DNA from: Microcoleus sp. FACHB-61
GTDB lineage: Bacteria; Cyanobacteriota; Cyanobacteriia; Cyanobacteriales; Microcoleaceae
Length of the DNA stretch: 64,000 nt
Direction of reading: 5' to 3'
Assembly: GCA_014695295.1 (NCBI GenBank)
Contig: JACJNY010000063.1
Span: 124,001-188,000, forward strand
The translations under genes were made by a program, and so were the position numbers. Under the pieces are notes generated by a model, which did not search any database, was not told the origin of the DNA, and was given only the letters and a program-made list of their open reading frames with translations. Below, one piece after another: positions 51,370 through 59,912 of the stretch. The stretch's first letter is position 1, and each line of letters starts with the position of its first letter.

Positions 51370-52851
51370 ATGATTCGATCGCACAAAAGTCAAGCTGTAA
51401 TTGCTTTCGTCGTAGCCTTGGGGATAATAATCGGCAATTTAGTATTTCCGGGCCTGAATGTAGCGCCGGCATTTGCTGAAGCCAAATTTAAGGATGTTAA
51501 CGACCATTGGGCGCAAGCTTGCATTGAGGAGTTAGCAGAGAAAAAAATTATCAGCGGCTACTACGAAGACGGCACTTTTCGCCCGAATCGCCCAGTCAGC
51601 CGCGCTGAGTTTGCGGCAATGGTTCGCATGGCTTTTCCCGATGCCAAAACCGTCCGCGCTCCGATCGACTTTGCAGATATTCCTACAAATTACTGGGGTT
51701 TTAAAGCAATTCGAGAAGCTTATCAGACGGGTTTTATGTCCGGTTACAGCGGCAGTATTTTTAACCCGACTTTGAATGTTACCCGCTGGCAGGTTTTGGT
51801 AGCTCTAACCAGCGGCTTGAAATATACACCTGCGGGGTCGGCGGCTGAGATTTTGGATGCGACTTTTGAAGATGCGCGGGAAATTCCCGAACTGGCAAGA
51901 AATGCGATCGCCGCCGCCACAGAAAAACAACTTGTGGTCAATTATCCGGCTGTTAAACAGCTAGAACCTACTCGGAATGCTACTCGCGCCGAAGTAGCAA
52001 CGTTTTTCTGTCAAGCGCTCGCCAAACCCGGCCAAGCTGCCTTAGTTCCTTCGGAATATATCGCCCAAGTTCCGCTGGATATCGGCCCGCCGAGAACAAC
52101 AGAAATGTCGGAATCTGGGAAAGTTCGGGCAGAAGTTTCTTTCGTAAAAGAAGCAGAAAATGCTAAAAACCTCCGCATCAAAATTATCCGTGACGGTCAA
52201 ACTTTATTAGAAGAACCAGTGCAGATCCCGACTCGTTCTCTAGTAGATAATCCTGACAAAAAAGCCAGCGAAGAAGTATCAGAAGGACGTTTGTTATCGC
52301 TGCGAACTCGCGATTTGGACGGGGACAAGGAACCGGAAGTGCTAGCAGATTTAGTGTCAATCAAAAGCGGCGCCCGCTGCTGCAATTATTCGTTTATTTA
52401 CCGCTACGACTCGGCGGCTAAAAAATACACTCATATCAAGCATTTCTGGGGCAATGTAACTTACGAGATGGTCGATCTTGGCAAAAATGATCTCCCAGAG
52501 TTCAAGAGCCAGGACGGGCGATTTTCCGAGGCTTTTACAAATTATGCTGATTCTCGCTTCCCGCTACAAGTTTGGGAGTACCGCGCCGGAAAAATGCAAG
52601 ATGTTACCAAGCAGTATCCGGTGGAAGTATACACGAATTCTGCTGAGCTTTGGCTGGAATCTAACAAGCGTGTTAGTGAAGATGGAGAGGTGAAAGGGGT
52701 GTTGGCGGCTTTCATGGCGAACAAGTATGTCATGGGCCAGGATGCGGAAGGTTGGCAGTTGTTGGAGAGGGTTTATCAAGGACGCGATCGCACTCAATTC
52801 TTTGGGAAGTTGCGCGAGTTTTTGGTAAGTACGGGTTATGCGAGTAAGTAG
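51370..52851 (+). CDS. SLH-domain envelope protein
   Basis: This protein has 493 residues from ATG 51370, with AGAGGAG 13-7 bases upstream; an earlier in-frame start at 51307 is unlikely. A signal peptide (cleavage near PAFAEA) is followed by three SLH repeats at ~37-240: FKDVNDHWAQACIEELAEKK, FADIPTNYWGFKAIREAYQT and ARNAIAAATEKQLVVNYPAV. These bind peptidoglycan-linked polymers. Residues ~265-490 form a second region with LRTRDLDGDKEPEVLADLVS (a VCBS-like Asp loop), perhaps calcium-binding. It is not a porin: there is no beta-barrel pattern. A separate transcript is likely. Confidence 0.88.
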   Translation: MIRSHKSQAVIAFVVALGIIIGNLVFPGLNVAPAFAEAKFKDVNDHWAQACIEELAEKKIISGYYEDGTFRPNRPVSRAEFAAMVRMAFPDAKTVRAPIDFADIPTNYWGFKAIREAYQTGFMSGYSGSIFNPTLNVTRWQVLVALTSGLKYTPAGSAAEILDATFEDAREIPELARNAIAAATEKQLVVNYPAVKQLEPTRNATRAEVATFFCQALAKPGQAALVPSEYIAQVPLDIGPPRTTEMSESGKVRAEVSFVKEAENAKNLRIKIIRDGQTLLEEPVQIPTRSLVDNPDKKASEEVSEGRLLSLRTRDLDGDKEPEVLADLVSIKSGARCCNYSFIYRYDSAAKKYTHIKHFWGNVTYEMVDLGKNDLPEFKSQDGRFSEAFTNYADSRFPLQVWEYRAGKMQDVTKQYPVEVYTNSAELWLESNKRVSEDGEVKGVLAAFMANKYVMGQDAEGWQLLERVYQGRDRTQFFGKLREFLVSTGYASK

Positions 52852-53344
52852 ATTTGGAGGTTTTTAACCGCTGATTTAAGCGGATTAACGCGGATAGTGT
52901 CTGTAGGGGCGGGTTTTACGAATAATATCTAATTCCCACTAACAATCTGAATAAACCCGCCCCCACACAACTAATCCCAAAAATGTACATGATGATTTAC
53001 CGCTTTGTGGGGCGGATTGATTTAAATCTTTAGTTACAGCCACGTATTTTTGATGAAACCCGCTCTTACAGATACCTGGAAAGTTGACATTGCGATTTCC
53101 CTCGCCCAGTTATCTAAAATAATTAGCCAGCCAATTTTAGTATTATATGTTCAGTTCGTCCCGTAAAATCTATACTTTTTACCACCTAAATTCCCTCTTC
53201 AGGTATTTATCTAATTTTTGCCCCGGTATTTTGTTTACCACCAAGTAAATTTACTAACAATGTGTGAAGAAATACCAAAACCTGTTGCTGTTTTAGAGCC
53301 TGAGCTAAAATAAATATAAAATATCACACATTCAATCACTTAAA
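52852..53344. other. 493-bp intergenic region with long-range inverted repeat
   Basis: GGGGCGGGTTT (52906-52916) pairs with AAACCCGCCCC (52953-52963) across a 36-base loop. A related GGGCGGGTTTACCC occurs at 38499, so this is a dispersed element. AACCGCTGATTTAAGCGG nearby is another palindromic piece. No gene is apparent in the rest of the gap, which is AT-rich towards 53344. Confidence 0.6.
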
Positions 53345-54019
53345 ATGGTATACCCATCTGCACCTTGGAATCTGCAAGGTTATGCTGTTCAGACTTTACA
53401 ATTGGTAGATGTAGCACGAGTGCGCCCCTTGGTTCCCTCTGAGTTAGAAATTGTTTCTTTATTGCCGGGGAAAACGCTAGGTGGCATTTATCTATCCTCC
53501 TACGGGTTGGGTTCGGTGATGGAGTACAATGAGTTAATTGTAGTTAGCGCGATCGCCAATTATGCTGGAAAATGGGGCGCTTGGATTTCCCACATCTACG
53601 TAGACAATCCTAACTCGGTAGCCGGCGGGCGCGAAATTTGGGGACTTCCTAAAGAATTAGCTCAATTTAGTTGGGAAGGTAGCCATTCGGTAAAGGCAGC
53701 ACCGCTAGGTTACCGCGTCACGGTTCGCCAAGAAAACCGTCAACTGTGCAGCCTCAATTACAGCCAGCAAAGTTTAGCCTTACCCATGCCTTTTAGCGGA
53801 AATGTTTTCAGCGCTGACCGCAGCAATTTGCTGTTGTTTAAAGGAGGATTAGAGTCTCGCATCGGTTTGATTAAAGGCGAATTAGAAGTGGCAGAAGAAA
53901 GTCCTTTTGCCACTTTAAACTTAGGTCAGCCCTTGCTAACAGTTGCCTGCGAAGATATGCGTTTAACAGTCGCTGCGCCGGAAGTTGTGGGAAACAGAGC
54001 CGTTGAATTCAGTTATTAG
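53345..54019 (+). CDS. Acetoacetate decarboxylase-family protein
   Basis: This 224-residue protein has the ADC beta-barrel signature: GSVMEYNELIVVSAIANYAG and AGGREIWGLPKELAQFSWEG, where the GxPKxxA loop carries the Lys that forms the Schiff base in true acetoacetate decarboxylases. Cyanobacterial members are common and their substrate is unknown; they may act on carotenoid- or acetoacetate-like compounds. It ends 225 bases from the convergent helical carotenoid protein gene. The context gives no further clue. Confidence 0.82.
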   Translation: MVYPSAPWNLQGYAVQTLQLVDVARVRPLVPSELEIVSLLPGKTLGGIYLSSYGLGSVMEYNELIVVSAIANYAGKWGAWISHIYVDNPNSVAGGREIWGLPKELAQFSWEGSHSVKAAPLGYRVTVRQENRQLCSLNYSQQSLALPMPFSGNVFSADRSNLLLFKGGLESRIGLIKGELEVAEESPFATLNLGQPLLTVACEDMRLTVAAPEVVGNRAVEFSY

Positions 54020-54063
54020 GTGTCAAGTGCGGATATTCTCCGTAAACCTAAAAGAACAGAACA

Positions 54064-54102
54064 GCCAGAAACCCGGTTTCTTGAAGAAGCCGGGTTTCTG
54101 GC
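54064..54102. terminator. Strong hairpin built on AAACCCGGTTTCT repeats
   Basis: GCCAGAAACCCGGTTTCTT pairs with AAGAAGCCGGGTTTCTGGC over 19 positions with one mismatch and a two-base gap. It begins 44 bases after a stop codon, so it may terminate the upstream gene. Half-copies of the AACCGGGTTT motif recur at ~54166 and ~54213. Confidence 0.7.
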
Positions 54103-54244
54103 GCGGCGTATTAGTTTGAGCTACTTACTAATCTTTTTGAGGACTTACGCATCGAACGGCTAAAAACCGGGTTTCTTCCTAAATGCGTCGTTGCCGCACC
54201 CAATATTCTCCGAGAAACCGGGTTTTTTTTCCTAAGTCCTATTT

Positions 54245-54724
54245 TTAAATGCCAGCCCCCGGAGCGGCTTCAGCACCCATTACTAAAACTGTACCGCGAA
54301 GGAAATCAATTTGCTGCTGAAAGTCCATCGCCTGAACCTTTCCTAATAAAGCTTTTCCTGCTTCTGGAAGTTCATAGTCGGGAGGCATGGGTATAATAGT
54401 TCCTTCGTCCATTCCTAGTGATAGAAAATACCAAAAAGCCAGCTTGGTTTCAGGACTCATCGAGCCGTACATCCGGCTGATTTCAGTATTGGCTTTTGAG
54501 GCAATGTCGCGCATTACTTGTAGTTGTTCTTCGTGGGGCAGCGGTTTGACTTGATCGAACAAACCCTGAGCGATTTCGGAACCGGAAGCACCGGGAGCCG
54601 CTGGCGTTATTGACTTGCCCATTTCGGTGTAAACAAACCACAGCAAACCTAATTGGTCGTCTACACTCAAGCTCTGAATATCTGCTTTTCCTTGGTCGTA
54701 AGCACCGGAAGTAGTAAATGTCAT
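54245..54724 (-). CDS. Helical carotenoid protein (OCP N-terminal domain homologue)
   Basis: This 159-residue all-helical protein follows the N-terminal half of orange carotenoid protein: LSVDDQLGLLWFVYTEMGKS, ITPAAPGASGSEIAQGLFDQ, SRMYGSMSPETKLAFWYFLS, then PMPPDYELP and QQIDFLRGTVLVMG. Conserved aromatic residues (Trp, Tyr in LLWFVY and FWYFL) line the carotenoid tunnel. The C-terminal NTF2-like domain of OCP is absent, so this is a stand-alone HCP that binds a ketocarotenoid and quenches singlet oxygen or energy. No C-terminal-domain homologue lies in the window. The ATG is preceded by GGAGG. Confidence 0.92.
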   Translation of the reverse strand: MTFTTSGAYDQGKADIQSLSVDDQLGLLWFVYTEMGKSITPAAPGASGSEIAQGLFDQVKPLPHEEQLQVMRDIASKANTEISRMYGSMSPETKLAFWYFLSLGMDEGTIIPMPPDYELPEAGKALLGKVQAMDFQQQIDFLRGTVLVMGAEAAPGAGI

Positions 54725-54949
54725 TCAAGCCTCCAAAATAATATGTATTGCTCAGCTTTCTTATTTAGAAAACTTTTTTTTGCTACATAGTTAAAGTACC
54801 TAATAAATAGTGATGCGAGAATCTTGCTTAAGGCAGATATGATCCCGGACATAAGTTCGTCGAGTAAACTCACCAAAATTTGAGAAATTTGCAACCAAAG
54901 GATGAGGCTAATTTGACAAGATTGTTGTGAGCGGTGCTCCAGATTAGCA

Positions 54950-54979
54950 TTGTTTAGCCGATCGACGATCGCCTATAAT
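54950..54979 (+). promoter_or_regulatory. Predicted sigma70-type promoter upstream of the Uma2 gene
   Basis: TTGTTT at 54950-54955 and TATAAT at 54974-54979 are spaced by 18 bases, 29 bases before the chosen ATG. The -35 is weak. The 54725-54949 part of this gap between divergent genes shows no gene. Confidence 0.4.
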
Positions 54980-55008
54980 CGCAACAGACCTGTATTTAGG
55001 TGGCTGTT

Positions 55009-55599
55009 ATGTCGATCGCAACTGCTAAACGCTTCACCATAGCGGAATATCACCGCCTGACAGAACTGGGGTTCTTTGGTGAGGACGATCGAGTTGAGTT
55101 AATCAAGGGAGAACTTGTAAACATGGCTGTTAAAGGTACGGCTCATTCTGTTTGCGAGACACGCTTGGAACGGGAGTTATTTAAGCTGCTGGGAGAAAGG
55201 GCGACACTGCGGGGACAACAACCGATTCTTCTGCCTGATGACAGCGAACCAGAACCCGATCGCGCGATCGTGCAAAATCGCCCTGATGACTATTTATCCT
55301 GTCACCCCACAGCAGCGGATATATTGTTACTAATTGAGGTTGCTGATTCTTCTTTGAATTACGACAAACAAGTCAAGCTGCCCCTTTATGCTGAAGCGGG
55401 TATCTCTGACTATTGGATATTTAACTTATTAGAAATTTGTTTGGAATGTTACAGCGAACATTATCAGAATTCGCAAGGCAAATTTGGTTATCGCGTCAAG
55501 AGAATTTTTCTGCCTAACGAGACAGTTGGCATCCCTAATTTTAGGGATTTGTCCCTAGATTTATCTAAAGTATTTCCTCCGAATTTTATCGGGGAATAG
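55009..55599 (+). CDS. Uma2-family (DUF820) endonuclease
   Basis: This protein has 196 residues, starting at ATG 55009 (MSIATAKRFTIAEYHRL); a GTG lies nine bases earlier. The PD-(D/E)XK core appears as RVELIKGELVNMAV, PEPDRAIVQNRPDDYLSC and LLLIEVADSSLNYDKQVKLP, then LYAEAGISDYWIFNL. The family is strongly amplified in filamentous cyanobacteria and probably spreads as a mobile or regulatory nuclease; its biological role is not known. A MITE-like element follows 73 bases downstream. Confidence 0.92.
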   Translation: MSIATAKRFTIAEYHRLTELGFFGEDDRVELIKGELVNMAVKGTAHSVCETRLERELFKLLGERATLRGQQPILLPDDSEPEPDRAIVQNRPDDYLSCHPTAADILLLIEVADSSLNYDKQVKLPLYAEAGISDYWIFNLLEICLECYSEHYQNSQGKFGYRVKRIFLPNETVGIPNFRDLSLDLSKVFPPNFIGE

Positions 55600-55672
55600 A
55601 ATTCGCTACATCAACAAAATCCGCCGCAGTTGACGTGGCAGGACGTAGGGTCGGGCAGACTCAAAAAACGGC

Positions 55673-55783
55673 GTTGCACAATTTGAGGATGATACTTGTG
55701 GGGTGTCCCGCCTGCAACAATACACCGGACGGGCGGGACGCCCATCCCACAAAACAATCAAAATCATCCTGCAATTATGCAAC
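55673..55783. repeat. MITE-like palindromic element, copy 2
   Basis: It runs from GTTGCACAATTTGAGGATGA to ATCATCCTGCAATTATGCAA plus C; the termini are inverted with three mismatches in 21. Inner arms GTCCCGCC (55704) / GGCGGGAC (55732) and TGTGGGG / CCCACA give a near-complete fold-back. The start and a 39-base stretch are identical to the copy at 38515-38630. It has no coding capacity. Confidence 0.88.
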
Positions 55784-55873
55784 ACCAAACAAATGGGGTG
55801 TCAGTCCAAGAAAATAGGCTGGCAAACAGCCAGCCTAGTATCAGGAGAACTTTAATGGAAACTTGTTTAAGCT

Positions 55874-58800
55874 CTAGCTAAACAAACCAGAAATACCGTT
55901 GACTGCTATTGCTCCAGCCAAAGCCGAAACAACCACAGAAGTCAGAGCCGTACCGAACAGCCACCAAGCAGCAGTTGCTGCCGCTTCGCGCGCATCTTCT
56001 GCTTGCTGCTTGGTCTTCTTTTTGAGCTGTTTAATGCGTTTTTTGGCTTCTGTTTGCAGGCGTTCGGCCCGCAATAAAACGCTGTCCCGAGCTCCTTCAA
56101 TTTGGTCAACAATTCGGTGAGCGTCAGTCTCGGAAATATCGGAACGAGAACTGAGCAGGGCAACTAAAGTACCGCGATCGAACTCACCTAAACGCTCTTT
56201 AATCGCGTCAAATCCGGCCTGCGGGTCGTCAAACACTTTGCGGAAGTCCCGCTTGATGCCTTCGTAGTTGAGCTCTGGTCGATCGAGCGAATTGAGGTAA
56301 TCCCGAATTTTTCCGAAAATACCATCGATTGCTGACTGCAACTTGTCCTGAACCATTTGAACTTGTTCGACAATTTGGTTGCGGACAGATTCAATTTGGT
56401 CGGCAATTCTGTTAGCTTCCTCTTCCGAGATGTCTTCCCGCTGCGACAGCAGCGCTACCAGGGTATCCCGGTCGAAGTGCTTCACGCGATCGCCCAAACT
56501 TTGCATCCCCATTCCCGGCTCGCTAAACAGCAACTGCAAATCGCGTTTGATGCCTTCAGGATTGAGTGCTTCCTTGTCGGTATTGCGCAAGTAATTTTCC
56601 AAACTTCCTTGGAAATCCCGGACTGTTTTTTGAGCGCGAGAAGCCAAGCGGCGGGGCGATTTCACGATGCTGCGAATCGAATCTTGCACGCGATCGATCG
56701 TCCGCTCGATCTGTTCTTCGCTCAAATCTTCCCGCTGCGAAAGCAGCTTGACTAAAGTTTCGCGATCGACCTGAGAAAGTCTGTCCCGAAGTGCCAAAGC
56801 ACCCTCTTTCGGATTTTCAAACAATTTAGTCAAATCCCGATTGATGCCTTCTGGATCGAGCTCTTCCAGGTTTGTATTCCGCAGGTACTCGCCAATTTTT
56901 GCAGTAACTTCCTCGTACTGCTCCTTAGCTTTATCTGCAACTATTTGCGGCGCGTGGATAATGTTGTCGCGCACAGATTCGATCCGGTCGATCGCCTGAG
57001 TTATCTGTTCTTCGCTGAGGTCTTGGCGCTGTGACAGCAACTGCACCAGCGTATCCCGGTCGAATTGAGACAAGCGTTCTCTCAGCGCTTTAAATCCGGC
57101 TTCCGGGTCGTTTAACAGCGTTTGAAACTCGCGCTCTATCGCTTCGGGATTGAGTTCTTCCTTATTAGTATTGCGGAGATAGTCTTCTACCTTTTGCCGC
57201 AATTCTTGCGCTTTCGATTTCGCTTGCTCTTGCAATTCTTGAGCTCTAGAAATCACGCTATCGCGCGAACTTTCGAGCCGTCCGATTAACTGATCGGCTT
57301 CCTCTGGACTGAAATCTTCCCGCTGACCCAGCAACTGCACCAAAGTATCGCGGTTAAACTGCGAAAGGCGATCGCGCAAAGCGTCAAAACCAGCGTCCCG
57401 ATCTTCCAAAAGCGCTTGGAAATCGCGCTCGATACCTTCAGGATTCAATTCTTCCTTGCCGGTCGATCGCAAATAATTCTCAATCCGGCTGCGCAAATCT
57501 TGAGACTGTTCTTCACCAGCAGCAGCTTGCACAATTTCCAACACTTCTTGGCGGACAGCTTCAAGCTGTTCGGCAATTTCCGCCGCCTGTTCCGGAGTAA
57601 ACCCCTCGCGGCGGCTGAGAATCCCTACAAAATAATCGGGATTAAACAGCTCTAACTGGCGTAAAACTGCCCCGGGAGAAGCTTCCGGGTCGTAAATCAC
57701 ATCCCTAAATTCTTGCTTGATTGTCTCCCGGTTGAGATGCCAAGGTTGGGCATTCATCAAGTAGTTTTCCACATCAGCCTTAGCTGTATTGAAAGGCAGC
57801 GCAGGCACTTTGTCGCCCACCTTAGAAGCCAAAGATTTAGCTTGTTCCGTCCCTTTGGCTGTCAGTTGCTGCAACTGACCAGTGATTTTTTCAACATCCA
57901 AATCCGACAAATCCGTCCGCGACAAAACAGTGTTCACAAGAGATCCCACACCCAACTGCATCGCTCGCTTCATGGGGCTGCCGGATTCCGATTTGTTTTC
58001 CCTACTTTCCAGAATTTGAGACAGCTTGGCGTTGAGTTCGTCCGACTTCAGCAAATCGGGAGCCGCAAACTTGAGAAAATCAACCAACTCTACATTCGGG
58101 TCTTTCTGCTCTTGCTGCTGGCCGAATGTTTGCTTCCAAACGCCTTCGAGTTGGTCGGCAACTTGATTTATTTCCTCTTGAGAAAAGTCTGTGCGACTCT
58201 TAATCAAATCCACAAAAGTCTGGCGGTTAACATTCTTCAGAACATCGCTTCCCGCAAGAGGTTTGATATCGACATCGCCCAGCAATTTTTCAAATTGACC
58301 GCGAATTTCCTTGACATCTAACTTGGGCAACTGCAAAGAACCCACATAATCTTGCAGTGTTTCGCGAATGCTCTCCGGGTCTACAGCCGAACTCAATTCG
58401 CGGCGGACAGCGGCAACAGATGCCTCTACAGTATTGACCATTTGGTCGTTAGCCATCTTGCCGCCGATCGCTGCACCGGCAGTACCCATGACGCCTTGAA
58501 CGCCAGAAAAAGCGGTTTTTATCAAGGAACCGATCATAGAACCGACGGCGCTAGAACCGAGCCACACCAGCGTTAAAAAGTACGCTGCCCAGATAACCAC
58601 ACCAATAATTGCGGCTCCGTCTACGCTGGCAATTGAAGTTAGTTTGACTGCCAGAAAACAAGCCAAAAATAAAGCCAGGTTAACTGTGACTAAAATCCAA
58701 CCCCCGACTAAACCTTCGATTTTCCGAACTTTACTGCCTAAAGTTTCGGACTCATCATCATCGTCATCGTCGGGTAAAGCCTCGTCCCAATTTGAGATTT

Positions 58801-59005
58801 TGGCGGCGATCGAGAAATTTGTTAACAGGAATTGGAAGCCGAAAGCCATAATGACTCCGGCGATTAATGCTACGAAAAACTGAGGGCTTAAAAACATCAG
58901 CCCTCCGATATCGGGGTGGTCAAATGGCACATCTATTTCTACTGGCATTTGGGAAATACTGAGTTTGGGACTGTACAGCGACATTAATAACTCGCTTTCA
59001 AACAT
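55874..59005 (-). CDS. Large membrane protein with eight internal helical repeats
   Basis: This protein has 1043 residues. The start MFESELLMSLYS has a strong AGGAGGT upstream. Residues ~33-60 and ~100-160 hold three or four membrane spans (FFVALIAGVIMAFGFQFLL, WILVTVNLALFLACFLAV), separated by an acidic loop with six Asp in a row. Residues ~200-990 contain eight diverged repeats of ~85-110 residues with the pattern LNPEGIxRDFxxLxxDPxAG, FDRDTLVxLLSQREDLSEEQ, then a helix with IDxIESVRD. The last ~35 residues form a final span (WWLFGTALTSVVVSALAG). I know similar cyanobacterial proteins only as hypothetical. It may be a membrane-anchored scaffold; the function is unknown. Confidence 0.85.
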   Translation of the reverse strand: MFESELLMSLYSPKLSISQMPVEIDVPFDHPDIGGLMFLSPQFFVALIAGVIMAFGFQFLLTNFSIAAKISNWDEALPDDDDDDESETLGSKVRKIEGLVGGWILVTVNLALFLACFLAVKLTSIASVDGAAIIGVVIWAAYFLTLVWLGSSAVGSMIGSLIKTAFSGVQGVMGTAGAAIGGKMANDQMVNTVEASVAAVRRELSSAVDPESIRETLQDYVGSLQLPKLDVKEIRGQFEKLLGDVDIKPLAGSDVLKNVNRQTFVDLIKSRTDFSQEEINQVADQLEGVWKQTFGQQQEQKDPNVELVDFLKFAAPDLLKSDELNAKLSQILESRENKSESGSPMKRAMQLGVGSLVNTVLSRTDLSDLDVEKITGQLQQLTAKGTEQAKSLASKVGDKVPALPFNTAKADVENYLMNAQPWHLNRETIKQEFRDVIYDPEASPGAVLRQLELFNPDYFVGILSRREGFTPEQAAEIAEQLEAVRQEVLEIVQAAAGEEQSQDLRSRIENYLRSTGKEELNPEGIERDFQALLEDRDAGFDALRDRLSQFNRDTLVQLLGQREDFSPEEADQLIGRLESSRDSVISRAQELQEQAKSKAQELRQKVEDYLRNTNKEELNPEAIEREFQTLLNDPEAGFKALRERLSQFDRDTLVQLLSQRQDLSEEQITQAIDRIESVRDNIIHAPQIVADKAKEQYEEVTAKIGEYLRNTNLEELDPEGINRDLTKLFENPKEGALALRDRLSQVDRETLVKLLSQREDLSEEQIERTIDRVQDSIRSIVKSPRRLASRAQKTVRDFQGSLENYLRNTDKEALNPEGIKRDLQLLFSEPGMGMQSLGDRVKHFDRDTLVALLSQREDISEEEANRIADQIESVRNQIVEQVQMVQDKLQSAIDGIFGKIRDYLNSLDRPELNYEGIKRDFRKVFDDPQAGFDAIKERLGEFDRGTLVALLSSRSDISETDAHRIVDQIEGARDSVLLRAERLQTEAKKRIKQLKKKTKQQAEDAREAAATAAWWLFGTALTSVVVSALAGAIAVNGISGLFS

Positions 59006-59521
59006 AAATTACCTCCTACTCTTTTATGCCGAGTTAGGCATAGCGAAACTTAACCCCAAGTTTATTTATAGGGGATTTTGTAATCTTTAGATGATGGTTT
59101 GTTTTGGTCAGGCTTAATCTTACGGAAGCCCTTATTAGTGAAATTGGGATGAGCCGTAAATCACTTCTCTAGTGATCTCATCCTTACTGCTTATTATGCC
59201 TGCGGAAGGGAAAAAATAAATCCGTCTAAAGTCAGAAATTAGTTTTTATGCGACGGTTAGCAGCAGAGTTCGCATAAAAGTGGCAAGTTTGAGGCGGGGG
59301 GCGATCGCTACCTATTATCAATAGTAGTAAAGTGTTCTTCGGCGCACCCTAGATATCGTATAGTGCGTTACCGAGTGAGGATTCAGTTTGATTTTTAGGC
59401 TCAAAACGAGCTAATAATTCCGAGCGAGCGAGCTGGATAATCAGCCGCGTGCGATCGAGGATTCCTAAATCTAATTGGAGGCAATTCAACAAACATGATC
59501 TCGGGTGCGCCGCAGCCTAGG
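59006..59521. other. 516-bp intergenic region
   Basis: This gap lies upstream of the repeat-protein gene start (59005, minus) and beyond the end of the MazG-like gene. HIP1 GCGATCGC occurs at 59302. A short ATG frame at 59494 with GGAGG upstream reads mostly through the antisense of the next gene and is not called. TCACTTCTCTAGTGA near 59162 is a small inverted repeat. Nothing else can be named. Confidence 0.5.
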
Positions 59522-59827
59522 CTACGAATTTTTGCCACAGCATTTACCCTCACAGTTGCGAAGGCTGCGAATACAGCCGTACTCCTCGAAACGTTGACTG
59601 TGTTTGCGAACAGTAGGATAGGCCAGTAAATATAAGGGAATTCCGATTAGTTTGTAAAGCAATCGACCAGTAGCATGAACAATATCCCAAATTTCGCTTG
59701 CATTAGGTTCTCGAACAAATTCTCCTATTTCATCTTTTAAGGCAAGCCACTGAGATTGCACAGTAGGAGAGTGACAATTATCAAATACTGCCATACCTTT
59801 TTCGTAGTTTTGCCAAATTTTATTCAT
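59522..59827 (-). CDS. MazG-like all-alpha NTP pyrophosphohydrolase candidate
   Basis: This protein has 101 residues from ATG 59827 ([20 protein letters not shown]); a TTG four codons earlier is less likely. [20 protein letters not shown] has an ExxE pair and [18 protein letters not shown] an ExxD pair, the metal-binding pattern of MazG/dUTPase-like pyrophosphohydrolases, which clean non-canonical nucleotides. The tail has three Cys ([10 protein letters not shown] and an earlier one in YGCIRS), unusual for the family. It lies 85 bases from the divergent proS start. The assignment is from motifs only. Confidence 0.6.
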   Translation of the reverse strand: MNKIWQNYEKGMAVFDNCHSPTVQSQWLALKDEIGEFVREPNASEIWDIVHATGRLLYKLIGIPLYLLAYPTVRKHSQRFEEYGCIRSLRNCEGKCCGKNS

Positions 59828-59912
59828 ATATTTAATCAAATCCGCCTCACCTCTGATAATATCAGAAGTTAATCTGAGATTACAATCATCCGGTATTTTA
59901 AGGAAATCAGCT

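Noticed and set aside
59494-59628. Short ATG frame with GGAGG upstream
   Set aside because: Most of it is antisense to the MazG-like gene and it shows no family resemblance.
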